NCBI GenBank assembly: GCA_052148715.1
Contig: JBKQHQ010000043.1
Coordinates: 1-30,255 of the forward strand
Direction: 5' to 3'
DNA: 30,255 nt
From: JBKQHQ01 sp052148715
GTDB lineage: Bacteria; Pseudomonadota; Alphaproteobacteria; Rhizobiales; Xanthobacteraceae
The notes beneath the pieces were generated by a model, which was not told the DNA's origin, did no database searches, and saw only the letters and a program-made list of their open reading frames with translations. The position numbers and the translations under genes are program-made. The number at the start of each line of letters is the position of its first letter. Position 1 is the stretch's first letter. This document shows positions 16,195-24,623 of the stretch, piece after piece.

Positions 16195-17049
16195 CTAACG
16201 CGAAGCCGCGGACGACGTGGCTTTCGGAGCGTTTATCGTTTCAAACTGGTCGGCATCGAATGCCATGGTCCCGACCAGGGTGGGCATCAAAATCCGAAAC
16301 GGTGCGACAACCTTTGCCCCGCTGACCGGCGCAAACCACATCTCCATGTCTTGACGGCCCGCCACATATTTTACGATGGTGCTGCTTGCACGATGACCCG
16401 CAATGGGACGAAGGACGGCACCGCAGACTACGACGGGGCCCGCGAATCCGCTTCCGGCTTTCGCTTTATCCATGCGCTTGAATGACAGCGCGATGTCGAA
16501 GCGGTGCTGCCCGTCGAACATTGGCAGTGTTCTGTTGCAGATTTCAGGGGTCAAACCATCGCCGGTGGCGTTCAACGGAAGCATGAGAGCGCTCAATGGG
16601 TCGTCAATGCCCACACGGTGCGCGTCAGTGATCGGAACAACATCGGAGCCGGACGTCGGGGCCGCGGCAGCGGTCATGTCCTTCACGTTGCCGGCCTCGA
16701 TCGTCATTTTTAGCTCGATCTTTCGCTCATCACGCACGTATTTGGCCTCGAAGGCGGTTGGCAGAAGCTGACCCCCTTTAATGTCGCCGCGCGATGTTGC
16801 AGTGCCTTCGCCGGAGATCAAGACGCTCAGAAGGCCGCTAGCGTGGCCCGTCGCCGCGATCGTGTAATGGTCATCGTCGATTTTTGCCGTCCAGGTTGCC
16901 TTGCCAATTGGGATGCCCGTCATCGACACGGTGTAGCTCGCGTTGAGCTTTATTTCCGCGAACGCGGGCTCGCCGCCCGCGCAGGCGACACCCGTCAAGG
17001 CAGTAAGAGCCGTAATGGCAAAAGTTGAGGCCGATAAACGGAGATCCAT
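16195..17049 (-). CDS. DUF3108 domain periplasmic protein
   Basis: About 284 residues from the ATG at 17049. ATGs at 17055 and 17058 are close alternatives behind the same GGGA, and spacing favours 17049. A signal peptide (TFAITALTALTGVACAGG) is followed by a beta-rich DUF3108 domain: LNASYTVSMTGIPIGKATWTA, then YTIAATGHASGLLS, a Cys pair (ICNRTL and VVCGAV) and the end WFAPVSGAKVVAPFRI. That last motif recurs in DUF3108 proteins, which resemble lipid-binding beta shells. Biochemical function is not known. It converges on the DUF2778 gene, and nothing nearby suggests an operon. Confidence 0.85.
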   Translation of the reverse strand: MDLRLSASTFAITALTALTGVACAGGEPAFAEIKLNASYTVSMTGIPIGKATWTAKIDDDHYTIAATGHASGLLSVLISGEGTATSRGDIKGGQLLPTAFEAKYVRDERKIELKMTIEAGNVKDMTAAAAPTSGSDVVPITDAHRVGIDDPLSALMLPLNATGDGLTPEICNRTLPMFDGQHRFDIALSFKRMDKAKAGSGFAGPVVVCGAVLRPIAGHRASSTIVKYVAGRQDMEMWFAPVSGAKVVAPFRILMPTLVGTMAFDADQFETINAPKATSSAASR

Positions 17050-17467
17050 GCCCATCATTCCCGGATTGAAACTCGAATCGCCCGCGCCTGGCTGGCCGGC
17101 CCAAAAACTTAACTGCCCATCGGTTGATTTCGATGACAAGACCAAGCCGGCGTAACCTTTTCACCGAAATCAACAAGGGACACGAAAAACAGGGAAAATG
17201 GGTGAGAAGTACGTGACAAGAGCAGACGCGTTTGAATCTAAGGTGATCGTCCGATTCGGTTTGCGGTGGATGCGATGGACGAGGCCGCGGCGGTATTCGT
17301 GGTCGGGGACGCGTCAGCTTGTGGCTGCCCGGCGATGCCAGACTCCGAAAACCTGCACAGGAGTCGACATCAGACGAACCCTAGAGGCGTGGCTTCGGCC
17401 CATCGTCGTCAGGTCAGCCCGACCAGGCGGGTGCCGCCATCGTGCCAGCTAATTCCGAACGGCTTTT
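17050..17467. other. 418-bp gap without a convincing gene
   Basis: Lies upstream of the DUF3108 gene and downstream of the small secreted-protein gene, both leftward, so it should hold the DUF3108 promoter. Two overlapping rightward frames (from 17198 and 17266) are Arg-rich, lack motifs and compete with each other. No palindrome or repeat stands out. Confidence 0.4.
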
Positions 17468-17950
17468 CTACGGCTGCTTTTTCGAAAGATTGCCGTAAGC
17501 GAGGGTAACGCTGTCTGGAGAGCTGTTAAACCATACCAAGTTCAGATTATCGCCTTGACGAGCAATCGTGACACTGCCGTCTCGGCATTGGCCGCCTTTG
17601 TCAGCCCGGCCCTTGGTGATGATTTCGACGAAGAAGGCGTATGATTTCGACCACCCGGTGCGTCTGAGCTTTCCGGTGCAATCCAGGTCGGGATATTTCG
17701 TATCGTATTTCGTTTCCGCGCCGACGGTGGTCACATCGAGCTCAAAATTGATGGCCGTCGGACTGCCCCCGGGAGTGAGCTGGCCGGTCCAGTTGCCGAC
17801 GATGTTGGGGCCGATCGGTGCCACGGGCTTTGCGGCTGCCGTCGGCGGACTCGCTGACCACGGAAACGAAAACTGCGCAGTCGCGGGTGCCATCGCTGCC
17901 GGCATGACCACGGCCAGCGTCGCAACGCAGTAGCGGAATGTATGGGTCAC
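17468..17950 (-). CDS. Small secreted beta-rich protein of unknown function
   Basis: 160 residues starting at a GTG (17950) with GGAGG nine bases upstream. A signal peptide ends near ATAQF, then a Pro/Ala linker, then a domain of about 110 residues beginning GNWTGQLTPGGSP. The core DLDCTGKLRRTGWSKSYAFFVEIITKG is followed by GGQCRDGSVTIARQGDNLNLVW; the two cysteines could pair. The alternating pattern suggests a small lipocalin-like or beta-barrel domain. I recognise the general style from Bradyrhizobium hypothetical proteins but no named family. It stands alone, upstream of neither a cluster nor an operon. Confidence 0.75.
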   Translation of the reverse strand: MTHTFRYCVATLAVVMPAAMAPATAQFSFPWSASPPTAAAKPVAPIGPNIVGNWTGQLTPGGSPTAINFELDVTTVGAETKYDTKYPDLDCTGKLRRTGWSKSYAFFVEIITKGRADKGGQCRDGSVTIARQGDNLNLVWFNSSPDSVTLAYGNLSKKQP

Positions 17951-18269
17951 CGGCGCCCACCTCCACGCGGAAAGTGCTTCGCTTCATTTTTACACCCTAG
18001 AGCCAGTTCGTACTATTGGGTCGCGGCGGTATTGTACCGGTTTGGGTTAACCGCGCCGGCTTCCCGGATGTCCGCAAGGGTCCCGTTCGACTGACGCCGA
18101 CAAGGTGAGCCCGACAAAGTTCCGCGGCGAGAGCTGCGATGGCGAGTTCTCCCGCGAACGGAGCATGACCGAGCGGCAAGGTATGCCAATTCTGGAGGTC
18201 AGGAAGCTCATCTTCGTGGGCTTCGCCGACCGCGTCGAACCGCGCCCTTGATGGCGATTGCTGCTCTTG
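17951..18269. other. 319-bp gap, no recognised gene
   Basis: Separates the secreted-protein gene from the end of the aromatic operon. Short frames on both strands have no motif, and a plus-strand stretch ending near 18251 is too short to judge. There is no strong hairpin with a T tract for the operon end. Confidence 0.35.
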
Positions 18270-19229
18270 TCACGGGTTCGCGGCGCCCGTGTCACGCGGG
18301 CGGTGGCGCTTGACCGCCTCGGGGTGCGTTGAATCGGCTCCCATGTAGACGCCGCGTTCCCATGTGCGCTTGAGCGGATCGGCGACCTTGAGCGCCATGC
18401 GACCAATGCCCTGGATCTCGATCTCGACGGTCTCGTTGTCCTGGAGCGCGCCCAATCCCTCGTGATTGGTGCCGCAGGCAATGATGTCGCCGGACAGCAT
18501 GGTCATCACCGTGGTCGCGAACTCGACGAGCTCGGGCACATGGTGCTCCATGTCGTCGGTACTATAGTTGTGCCGCAGCTGGCCGTCGTTCCAGAACCGC
18601 ACGAGCAGGTCGTTGGGGTTGGCGATCTCATCGGCCGTGACGATGCAAGGACCGAGCGGCGCGAAGGTATCGAACGATTTGCCAAGCCAGCTCATCGGCA
18701 AGCTGGCTGGCCAGGTGCGGCGCCCTTCGCCGCGCGCCGTCACGTCAATGAAGCAGGTGTAGCCGAACACGGCATCGCGCCAGTTCTCGCGCTTCACCGT
18801 CTTCGCCGGCCCCTTTATGACCAGCGCAAGCTCAGCCTCGTGCATGAAGATCCACGGATCGGTGAAAGCAGGCAGCTGGATCGTGTCGCCGGGACCGATG
18901 ACGGCGTCCGGATTCTTCATGAACATGTTCAGCGGCCGCGGCTCGCGCTGAGCGTGCTCCCAGTAGTTCGCAAGCGCACAGAGAATCTTGTGCGGCCGCG
19001 GCAACGGTGCGCGCAGCCGCGCCGAGGACAGGGGAAGCGCCGTCGCCTCCCGCTCCAACTTGGCCAACGCCGGGCGCAGCCGCTCGAAATCGTCGATGAT
19101 GCCCTCCATCACCAGCTGCGGCGTGTAGCTCGACCTCACAACCCCCGAGATGTCGACGACGCCGCGTTCGGTGAGCAGACCGGGCAACTGGGGTGCCGCG
19201 TCACCAGTTTGGAACAAGACGAGTTTCAT
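18270..19229 (-). CDS. Fumarylacetoacetate hydrolase (FAH) family protein
   Basis: 319 residues. An N-terminal cap region (1-90) precedes the FAH fold. The metal-site pair is in HEAELALVIKG (Glu-x-Glu), with a further Asp in FIDVTARGEG, the conserved Lys in LGKSFDTFAPLGP, and a closing GDIIACGTNHEGLG where many relatives have GTPxGVG. Members cleave or decarboxylate acylpyruvates and 2-oxo acids or hydrate 2-hydroxydienoates, all steps that follow meta ring cleavage. As the last gene of the leftward aromatic operon it probably processes the ring-cleavage product; which reaction cannot be told. AAGGG lies before the ATG at 19229, and 66 bases separate it from the upstream FAD hydroxylase gene. 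Confidence 0.92.
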   Translation of the reverse strand: MKLVLFQTGDAAPQLPGLLTERGVVDISGVVRSSYTPQLVMEGIIDDFERLRPALAKLEREATALPLSSARLRAPLPRPHKILCALANYWEHAQREPRPLNMFMKNPDAVIGPGDTIQLPAFTDPWIFMHEAELALVIKGPAKTVKRENWRDAVFGYTCFIDVTARGEGRRTWPASLPMSWLGKSFDTFAPLGPCIVTADEIANPNDLLVRFWNDGQLRHNYSTDDMEHHVPELVEFATTVMTMLSGDIIACGTNHEGLGALQDNETVEIEIQGIGRMALKVADPLKRTWERGVYMGADSTHPEAVKRHRPRDTGAANP

Positions 19230-19295
19230 GGTTTGCCCTTTGGTTGAACTGCTATCGCCGGGACGGGTGGGATCTGGCCGCCGTGGCGACTGATG

Positions 19296-20411
19296 CTAGA
19301 TCGGCCGAGCCAATGCCCGCATCGATTCCTCCATCAGCCTCACGTAATCGGCGCGCGGCGATTTCGGATCTTTCTCCATTTCTCCGAGCTGAACCGAATT
19401 CTCCACAACCATGCGACAACGTTCATAACGACGTTCATTAAACTGGGCGAGCGCTTCCGATAGCCGGATGCCAGAACCAAGAAGCTCCGAAAGGACGATT
19501 GAATCCTCGATCGCGATCCCTGCCCCGCTCGCCAGATGCGGCGGCGTGGCATGCGCGGCGTCGCCGATCACTATCACGCGATCCCGGTGCCAGGGCGGGC
19601 GCACGATAAGAGCCTCGGCCGGCCGGCAGATAACCTGATCGTCACTCACAATGGTGTCCCGTACCGCGGCCATCGGCCCCTCAAAATCGGCTAGCTCGTC
19701 GCGCAACGACTTCGCGAGGTTGTCTCTCTTGGCTGGGGCATTCTGCACGAGATAAACGTACATCTTTGACGCGGACACGGGGTTGAACCCGGCTTTGTGG
19801 CGGGGGCCGAAGAACTGCCACAGTGAATCGACGTCCTTAGGCCGCTCGACCGTCGCTCGCCAAATGCTCTGTCCAGTAACTTGCGTCGCTATATCGGCGC
19901 CGAACAGCAAAGTCCTGATTTTTGAGTGCGCACCGTCCGCGCCAACCACAAGATCGAAGCGGCCTGCCGTGCCGTTGCTGAACTCGACCTCCACGGCGTC
20001 CGACACCTGTCTGATTGCGCTGACCGTCATACCGAGTCGGATCGACAGTTGTGCGGATGCTGCAGCCTCAAGCAGAATCTTATGAAGCTCACCTCGAAGA
20101 ATTCCGATTGCTGCTGGATAGCCGGGACCGCACAGTCGCGGTAGCTCGACCTCTCCCATCAGCACACCCGCGCCACTGAAGTTCTTGATGGCGGAGTAGC
20201 CAAACCCTAGCCGCACGCATGAATCGATCAATCCGGCGGTTTTTAGCGCCCGTAATGTGGGTCCAAGCAGGGCGATACCAAGTCCCGAATTTGCCCATTC
20301 GGAATTCAATTCGACGATGTCGACTTCTACGCCCAGCTTCTTTAGACCAAGCGCCAGTGTAATGCCCGCAATACCGCCACCCACGACAAGCGTCTTTTGT
20401 ACCGAGCTCAT
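19296..20411 (-). CDS. FAD-dependent aromatic monooxygenase (group A, UbiH/PHBH-like)
   Basis: 371 residues, single-component flavin hydroxylase. It has the three family fingerprints: dinucleotide loop VVGGGIAGITLALGL near the N-terminus, the DG motif VVGADGAHSKIR at about residue 155, and the GD motif VIVIGDAAHATPPHLASGAGIAIED at about residue 282. These enzymes use NAD(P)H and O2 to hydroxylate phenolic or N-heteroaromatic acids, such as salicylate, 6-hydroxynicotinate or 3-hydroxybenzoate. GGGAG sits about nine bases before the ATG at 20411. It is the fourth gene of the leftward operon. A second, unrelated monooxygenase precedes it, so the pathway may need two hydroxylations before ring opening. 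Confidence 0.93.
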   Translation of the reverse strand: MSSVQKTLVVGGGIAGITLALGLKKLGVEVDIVELNSEWANSGLGIALLGPTLRALKTAGLIDSCVRLGFGYSAIKNFSGAGVLMGEVELPRLCGPGYPAAIGILRGELHKILLEAAASAQLSIRLGMTVSAIRQVSDAVEVEFSNGTAGRFDLVVGADGAHSKIRTLLFGADIATQVTGQSIWRATVERPKDVDSLWQFFGPRHKAGFNPVSASKMYVYLVQNAPAKRDNLAKSLRDELADFEGPMAAVRDTIVSDDQVICRPAEALIVRPPWHRDRVIVIGDAAHATPPHLASGAGIAIEDSIVLSELLGSGIRLSEALAQFNERRYERCRMVVENSVQLGEMEKDPKSPRADYVRLMEESMRALARPI

Positions 20412-20545
20412 TGGTTTGCTCCCTCAGGCCTCGCTCACGCCCCGCAGGCTTTCTGGGTAGGCCGTGCAACGCGAAGGGACTCGCCAGTCACTCTTTGCCG
20501 AGGCTCAAAAGCCAAGGCGCGCTGCCCTTCCGGCAGTGAGCGACA

Positions 20546-21760
20546 TCAAGTAAACGCATCCGCGGCAGGCCCGCCCAGCATGAGCGCACCGTAACTATAA
20601 GCCGGCATCTCCCACCCGGCGACGATATGCCCTTGCAGCGCTTGCAAGTCGGCGTAGGCACGCTGCACGTGGTTGCCCTCGTACAAGCCGCGGCCGGCCG
20701 CTGCGGTGAACAATTTTTCTGCCGCCTCTCTGGCCATCTTGACGGAGAAACCCTGGTCACGGCGGCTGCGCGCCCGCAGCTCGACCGAGATCGGCTCGCC
20801 GGCCATGGCTTTGTCGATCGTTTCACGAAACGAGCGCCAATACAGCAACTCGGCGGCATCGATCATGGCGGACGCCTCGGCAACGGCGAGTTGGATGCCC
20901 GGCTTCTTCGCCAGCGGCGAATGGTCGAAAGAACCCTCGCGGACCTTCATGTCCTCGATGAAGGCGTCGAGCCCGCCGCGCGCCATGCCGTTGGCCGGTG
21001 ACGAGATCGTAAATGGAATGATCCCCCAGACCGACGCCCTGTAGAGCGGCGAGTCATGGACCCGCGAGCCGGGCGTGGTGCCTTGGATCATTTCGGCCAG
21101 TCCCAAGATACGGTGGTTCGGCACGAACACGTCGTCGACGACGAGGCCCTTGCTGCCGGTGCCCTTCAGGCCGAATACGAACCAATCGTCGATCACCTTG
21201 GCTTCGCGCTTCGGAATCATCACGTAGCGGATGTCGGGAACCGGCGAGCCGCCGCTCGGCGGGCCGAAAAACGTGCCGAGCAGGAGCCAGTCGGCATTGT
21301 CGACGCCGCTGCAGAACGACCACTTGCCCGAAACCCGGTAGCCGCCGCTTGCCGGCGTGGCTTTGCCGGTAGGTGCGAAGCTCGACGCGGAGAGGGTGTC
21401 TTTCGCCCAGTATTCGTGCTGGAATTCCTCCGGCCATAGCGCCACCAGGAAGTCGTGGATGGTGAACACGGCCCAGACCCAACCCGCCGATCCGTCGCCG
21501 CGCGCCAACTCGTTTGCGACCGTAAAGGCGACATCCGGCCGGATCTCAGGACCGCCGAATTTCTTGGGCTTCAGCAGGTACCACAGACCGGCGTCCCAGA
21601 AATCCCCGATGGTCTCTTCAGGTATACGCCGCGCCTGGTTGGTCGCCGCGGCGCGCTCGCGCAAGACCGGCGCCAGCGTCCGGGCCTTGTGCAGCAGCGT
21701 CCCGGCCAGGTCGCCGGCTTTCTGCACATCATCGACAAAGAGTCTCTCTACCGAGGCCAT
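20546..21760 (-). CDS. HsaA/HpaB-C2-type flavin-dependent monooxygenase (acyl-CoA dehydrogenase fold)
   Basis: 404 residues. The acyl-CoA-dehydrogenase-like layout starts with a helical region (ARRIPEETIGDFWDAGLWYLLKPKKFGG), then ELARGDGSAGWV and the beta-domain motif YRVSGKWSFCSGVDNADW, with KGTGSKGLVVDDVFVP and a C-terminal helical bundle. The S-G-K-W.F.SG pattern is that of group D oxygenases (HsaA, HPAH C2, DszC) that use reduced flavin from a partner reductase. It probably adds a hydroxyl ortho to a phenol, giving a catechol for the extradiol enzyme. No flavin reductase gene lies in the cluster. GGGAG precedes the ATG at 21760. A true acyl-CoA dehydrogenase is less likely: I do not see the usual catalytic Glu region. 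Confidence 0.88.
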   Translation of the reverse strand: MASVERLFVDDVQKAGDLAGTLLHKARTLAPVLRERAAATNQARRIPEETIGDFWDAGLWYLLKPKKFGGPEIRPDVAFTVANELARGDGSAGWVWAVFTIHDFLVALWPEEFQHEYWAKDTLSASSFAPTGKATPASGGYRVSGKWSFCSGVDNADWLLLGTFFGPPSGGSPVPDIRYVMIPKREAKVIDDWFVFGLKGTGSKGLVVDDVFVPNHRILGLAEMIQGTTPGSRVHDSPLYRASVWGIIPFTISSPANGMARGGLDAFIEDMKVREGSFDHSPLAKKPGIQLAVAEASAMIDAAELLYWRSFRETIDKAMAGEPISVELRARSRRDQGFSVKMAREAAEKLFTAAAGRGLYEGNHVQRAYADLQALQGHIVAGWEMPAYSYGALMLGGPAADAFT

Positions 21761-21869
21761 GATTGCTCCCTAACTTCGATGCTTGTCGTTTGCCGTTGTC
21801 GCCTAGCAGCGCCCCTCCAACCAGAAAAGGCCCACCGCCACCTCGCGGGCGGCGGCGGGAGGCCTGCTG

Positions 21870-23066
21870 TCAGGCCCAGGTCTTGACATTGACCGGCGCA
21901 AAATCGCCGTACCCGACGCCGTTCACTGCGACGAACTTGCCGTTCTGCCATTGGCCTACGGTCCAGAACTTATCGGCCCTCTGGTTGCGAATGTCGAGCT
22001 CGCCGACGATGGTCTTGAACTTGTTGGCCTTGATGTGCGCAGTGATGGCGTTCAGATCCATCGAACCGACGGCTTCGATCGCCTGGGTGATGATCTGCAG
22101 CGCCGCATAATAAGACGGCGCGCCCGCGTAGTCCGCTTCGAGACCGGTCGCGTTCTTGAAGGCCTTGTAGTAGGCTTCGAGCTCGGGGTTGCTTTGGACG
22201 CCGCCGAGCCCCAGCACGTTCTCGGCCACGGCGCCGTATTTCTGATGGAAGCTCGGGAACGCGGTCGCGATCGCGCTGTAATAGGCCTTTACCGTCAACC
22301 CCGCGATCTTGGCCTGCTCCAGCAGCGCGAAAGTATCCGGCGGGTAGGACCAGGCCACGAACGCATCCGGGGCCGCCGCCTTGGCGGCCTTGACCACCGG
22401 CGTTAGATCCTGGGTGCCGAGCGGGTAGGATTTGTCGTACACGATCTCGAACCCGGCCTCCTTGAACAGCGGCCGGCCGGCATTGGCGAGCTCGATGCCG
22501 AAGTCGTCGGCGACGTTCACCACGGCGACCTTGTTTCCGATCTGGCCGCCATCCTTCAGTTTCTTGAGCACCGAGATGGTGCCGGCGGCGAACTGGGTGG
22601 TCGCACCGCTGACGATGAACATGTTGGGAAATTGCTTGATCAGTTGGTCGATCTGATCCGTGACGCAGGACACCGTGATCAGCGGATAGCCGTACTTCGC
22701 GTAGACCGGCGCTGCCGCGAGATTGAAGCCGGTCGCAAAGACCGGCATGATGAAGTCCGCCTTGTCGACCGTGGCAAGGCGCTCGACCGCTTTGATCGTC
22801 TCCGGCGGTTGGGTCCGGTCGTCGTACTCGATCAGCTCCACCTTGCGCGGGCCGTCCTTGAGCTTGAGCCCGCCGCGGTCGTTGACCTCCTTGGCCCAAA
22901 GCACGAAGTTCGGGAAGTGGATGAGCGCAGCACCGGCGGCGAGCGGCCCGGTCTTCGGTCCGACCACGCCGATCTTGAGCGGGTCGGCGGCGCGCGCGGT
23001 CCTCAGACCAAGCGGCCCGACCACCGTCGCCGCGGCGGCATACTTGAGTAGTTCGCGTCTTCGCAT
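21870..23066 (-). CDS. ABC transporter solute-binding protein (Peripla_BP_6, Tat signal)
   Basis: About 398 residues. The N-terminus MRRRELLKYAAAA is a twin-arginine-type signal ending near ARAAD. The mature protein has the Leu/Ile/Val-binding-type fold: KIGVVGPKTGPLAAGA, then DDRTQPPETIKAVERL, NVADDFGIELANAG and APDAFVAWSYP. Relatives in the aromatic-acid group bind benzoate, phenylacetate or lignin-derived acids. The ATG at 23066 is five bases from GGAGG; the ATG at 23069 is only two. It lies inside the aromatic operon between the ring-cleavage dioxygenase and the HsaA-like gene. No permease or ATPase gene accompanies it here, so it must use a distant transporter or act as a sensor. Confidence 0.93.
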   Translation of the reverse strand: MRRRELLKYAAAATVVGPLGLRTARAADPLKIGVVGPKTGPLAAGAALIHFPNFVLWAKEVNDRGGLKLKDGPRKVELIEYDDRTQPPETIKAVERLATVDKADFIMPVFATGFNLAAAPVYAKYGYPLITVSCVTDQIDQLIKQFPNMFIVSGATTQFAAGTISVLKKLKDGGQIGNKVAVVNVADDFGIELANAGRPLFKEAGFEIVYDKSYPLGTQDLTPVVKAAKAAAPDAFVAWSYPPDTFALLEQAKIAGLTVKAYYSAIATAFPSFHQKYGAVAENVLGLGGVQSNPELEAYYKAFKNATGLEADYAGAPSYYAALQIITQAIEAVGSMDLNAITAHIKANKFKTIVGELDIRNQRADKFWTVGQWQNGKFVAVNGVGYGDFAPVNVKTWA

Positions 23067-23143
23067 CATTTCCTCCCTGCCTGCTTATTTTGACCTTCGA
23101 GTCATCGAAGGCGAACGATGAACACTCAAAAATGTGCGCTCCA

Positions 23144-24142
23144 TTATTGGAACAGCGTCGAGCGCGCCATTTGCTCGCGTGCCTTCGACATGTCCGCGAG
23201 CGGAAACGCTTCGAACATGGAAGGGGGAAGCTTGAGATTGCGGTAGTAGACGTTGGAGCCCTGCGCGGGTGACCAACGCACCGTCTTGAAGTCGGGCTCG
23301 TAGTTCTTGTAGCCGCCCGAGTTGAGCTCGATGCGGAATCCACCGGGCTCGCGGAAGTAGATGTAATCCTGCTCGCCCATGCCGTGGCGGCCAGGCCCGA
23401 ACTCGATCGCCACGTCGGCATCGAGCAGCACGTCCGCGGCGCGCCGCAGCTCTTCGCGCTGATCGACCCAAAAGGCGACGTGATGAATGCGCCCTTTGAC
23501 CGGCGAGAAATCGGCCACGAGGCCAAAATCGTGGGCGCGCTCGCACACGCTCGTCATGGCGAAGACGACGAAGTCGCCAAACCCAGCCTCGGGATCGGCA
23601 ATCGTTTCCTCCGTGAAGCGATGGTGCAGCGTCTCGGCGTGCCATTTGGCATCGCCGGCGGGGTTTGCCGTCGATATTGTTACGTGATCAAGCGAGCGCG
23701 CGGCGACGCCGCGCGGCTTGAAGCGTTGCGGTCGGATCGGGAAGCTCGGCGCATCCGCACCCGTAGCCCTAAATCGTGTCACCTCCCAAAACAGCTGATG
23801 CTCGTGCCCGCCCGGCCCGCGATAGCGATAGGCCTTGCCGCGGCCGGGATTGGCTTCGACCCAGCCAATGCCGGCGCCGGTACGTTCGATGCGCTTGGCC
23901 GCCGCTTCCAGCTGCTCCGGTCCCTGCGCGCGCCAGCCAATGAACCCCATGCCGGGCTCGCGGCCTTCGACGAGTTCGATGCTGTGATAGAAATGCTCGC
24001 CCCAGCCGCGCAGGAACACCGAGCCGGCATGACGACCTGATTCTTCAAGACCGAGAACTTCTTTGTAGAAGCACAACGACTCCTCGATCTTCGGCGTCTT
24101 GAGCTGCACATGCGCCAATTGGGAGATATACCGTTCGTACAT
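23144..24142 (-). CDS. Type I extradiol ring-cleavage dioxygenase (catechol 2,3-dioxygenase-like)
   Basis: 332 residues from the ATG at 24142 (family start MYERYISQLAHVQL; AAAGGA upstream). Two VOC domains. The C-terminal, catalytic one carries the 2-His-1-Glu iron site: His153 (SLDHVTIST), His221 (RIHHVAFWVD) and Glu272 in YFREPGGFRIELNSGGY. The H221-to-E272 spacing of 51 equals that of XylE. It opens a catechol next to the diol using Fe(II) and O2. The N-terminal domain holds GPGGHEHQLFWE and keeps a family-typical fold. It heads the leftward operon and diverges from a LysR gene, the usual position for the defining pathway enzyme. The natural catechol is unknown; a large carboxylated or bicyclic one is possible given the HsaA-like partner. 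Confidence 0.94.
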   Translation of the reverse strand: MYERYISQLAHVQLKTPKIEESLCFYKEVLGLEESGRHAGSVFLRGWGEHFYHSIELVEGREPGMGFIGWRAQGPEQLEAAAKRIERTGAGIGWVEANPGRGKAYRYRGPGGHEHQLFWEVTRFRATGADAPSFPIRPQRFKPRGVAARSLDHVTISTANPAGDAKWHAETLHHRFTEETIADPEAGFGDFVVFAMTSVCERAHDFGLVADFSPVKGRIHHVAFWVDQREELRRAADVLLDADVAIEFGPGRHGMGEQDYIYFREPGGFRIELNSGGYKNYEPDFKTVRWSPAQGSNVYYRNLKLPPSMFEAFPLADMSKAREQMARSTLFQ

Positions 24143-24410
24143 CGCGGAATCCTTTCTTGCTAGCATCCAACGGTCCCGCGTGCCGGTTCAGGCGCGGCGT
24201 CGGCAGCGGTAACTCAGATGTCGACGACCCATCGTTGATGTGGCTGCATCCGCTCCGCGGTCATGTTACTCGCACGAGACGAACGCCTGAATGTCCAGCG
24301 CGAGAGGTGCCTTTGCGGCGCCGACGCATCAGCAGCGCCGAGGGCCGCGGCCATCGAGCGGAGGCGGCGCCATGAGCAGAGCGATCGACAAGAATGAAGC
24401 AGAGGTCTCC

Positions 24411-24432
24411 GCGCGGATGCCAGCATCCGCGC
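24411..24432. promoter_or_regulatory. 22-bp perfect palindrome in the divergent region
   Basis: GCGCGGATGC-CA-GCATCCGCGC: ten-base arms match perfectly around a two-base centre. It lies about 270 bases from the dioxygenase start and 190 from the LysR start. It could be a protein-binding site or a cruciform-prone sequence; nothing ties it to a named regulator. Confidence 0.45.
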
Positions 24433-24546
24433 CCCGATCCTTGGTCACGACGCCCTCCCATCCAAGTGCAAAGGCTTCTTGCGCGCCTTAGTGATAAGCC
24501 TAAGATGACGAGATCTAGCTGTAAAATGGATTGTTTAGATTGCTCA

Positions 24547-24563
24547 TATTGACACGATCAATA
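24547..24563. promoter_or_regulatory. Candidate LysR operator overlapping a -35 element
   Basis: TATTGA-CACGA-TCAATA is a perfect six-base-arm dyad containing the LysR T-N11-A pattern (TTGACACGATCAA). It includes TTGACA (24549-24554), a consensus -35 hexamer for the LysR gene. ATTG also occurs at 24530, 24539 and 24548, exactly nine bases apart, which recalls the spaced half-sites of nod boxes. Likely role: autorepression of LysR and activation of the divergent operon. Confidence 0.5.
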
Positions 24564-24623
24564 GGTAAGGACATTGTGCTGCCGCTAGGGAACTCGCCCG
24601 ACGCACCGGCACCCGGACGGGCA

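Larger units (their letters stand above)
24143..24623. other. 481-bp divergent control region of the aromatic locus
   Basis: Between the leftward dioxygenase operon and the rightward LysR gene. No credible protein frame. It holds a 22-bp perfect palindrome (24411-24432) and a LysR-type dyad (24547-24563), listed separately. The AT-rich stretch 24495-24570 contrasts with its GC-rich neighbours and is the likeliest promoter zone. Confidence 0.6.

Noticed and set aside
17198..17508. Two overlapping small rightward frames
   Set aside because: Arg-rich, no motifs and mutually exclusive; one also runs into the secreted-protein gene.
24157..24491. Several 60-75 codon frames in the LysR-dioxygenase gap
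   Set aside because: They overlap on both strands with no motif or ribosome site, as expected by chance at this GC content.
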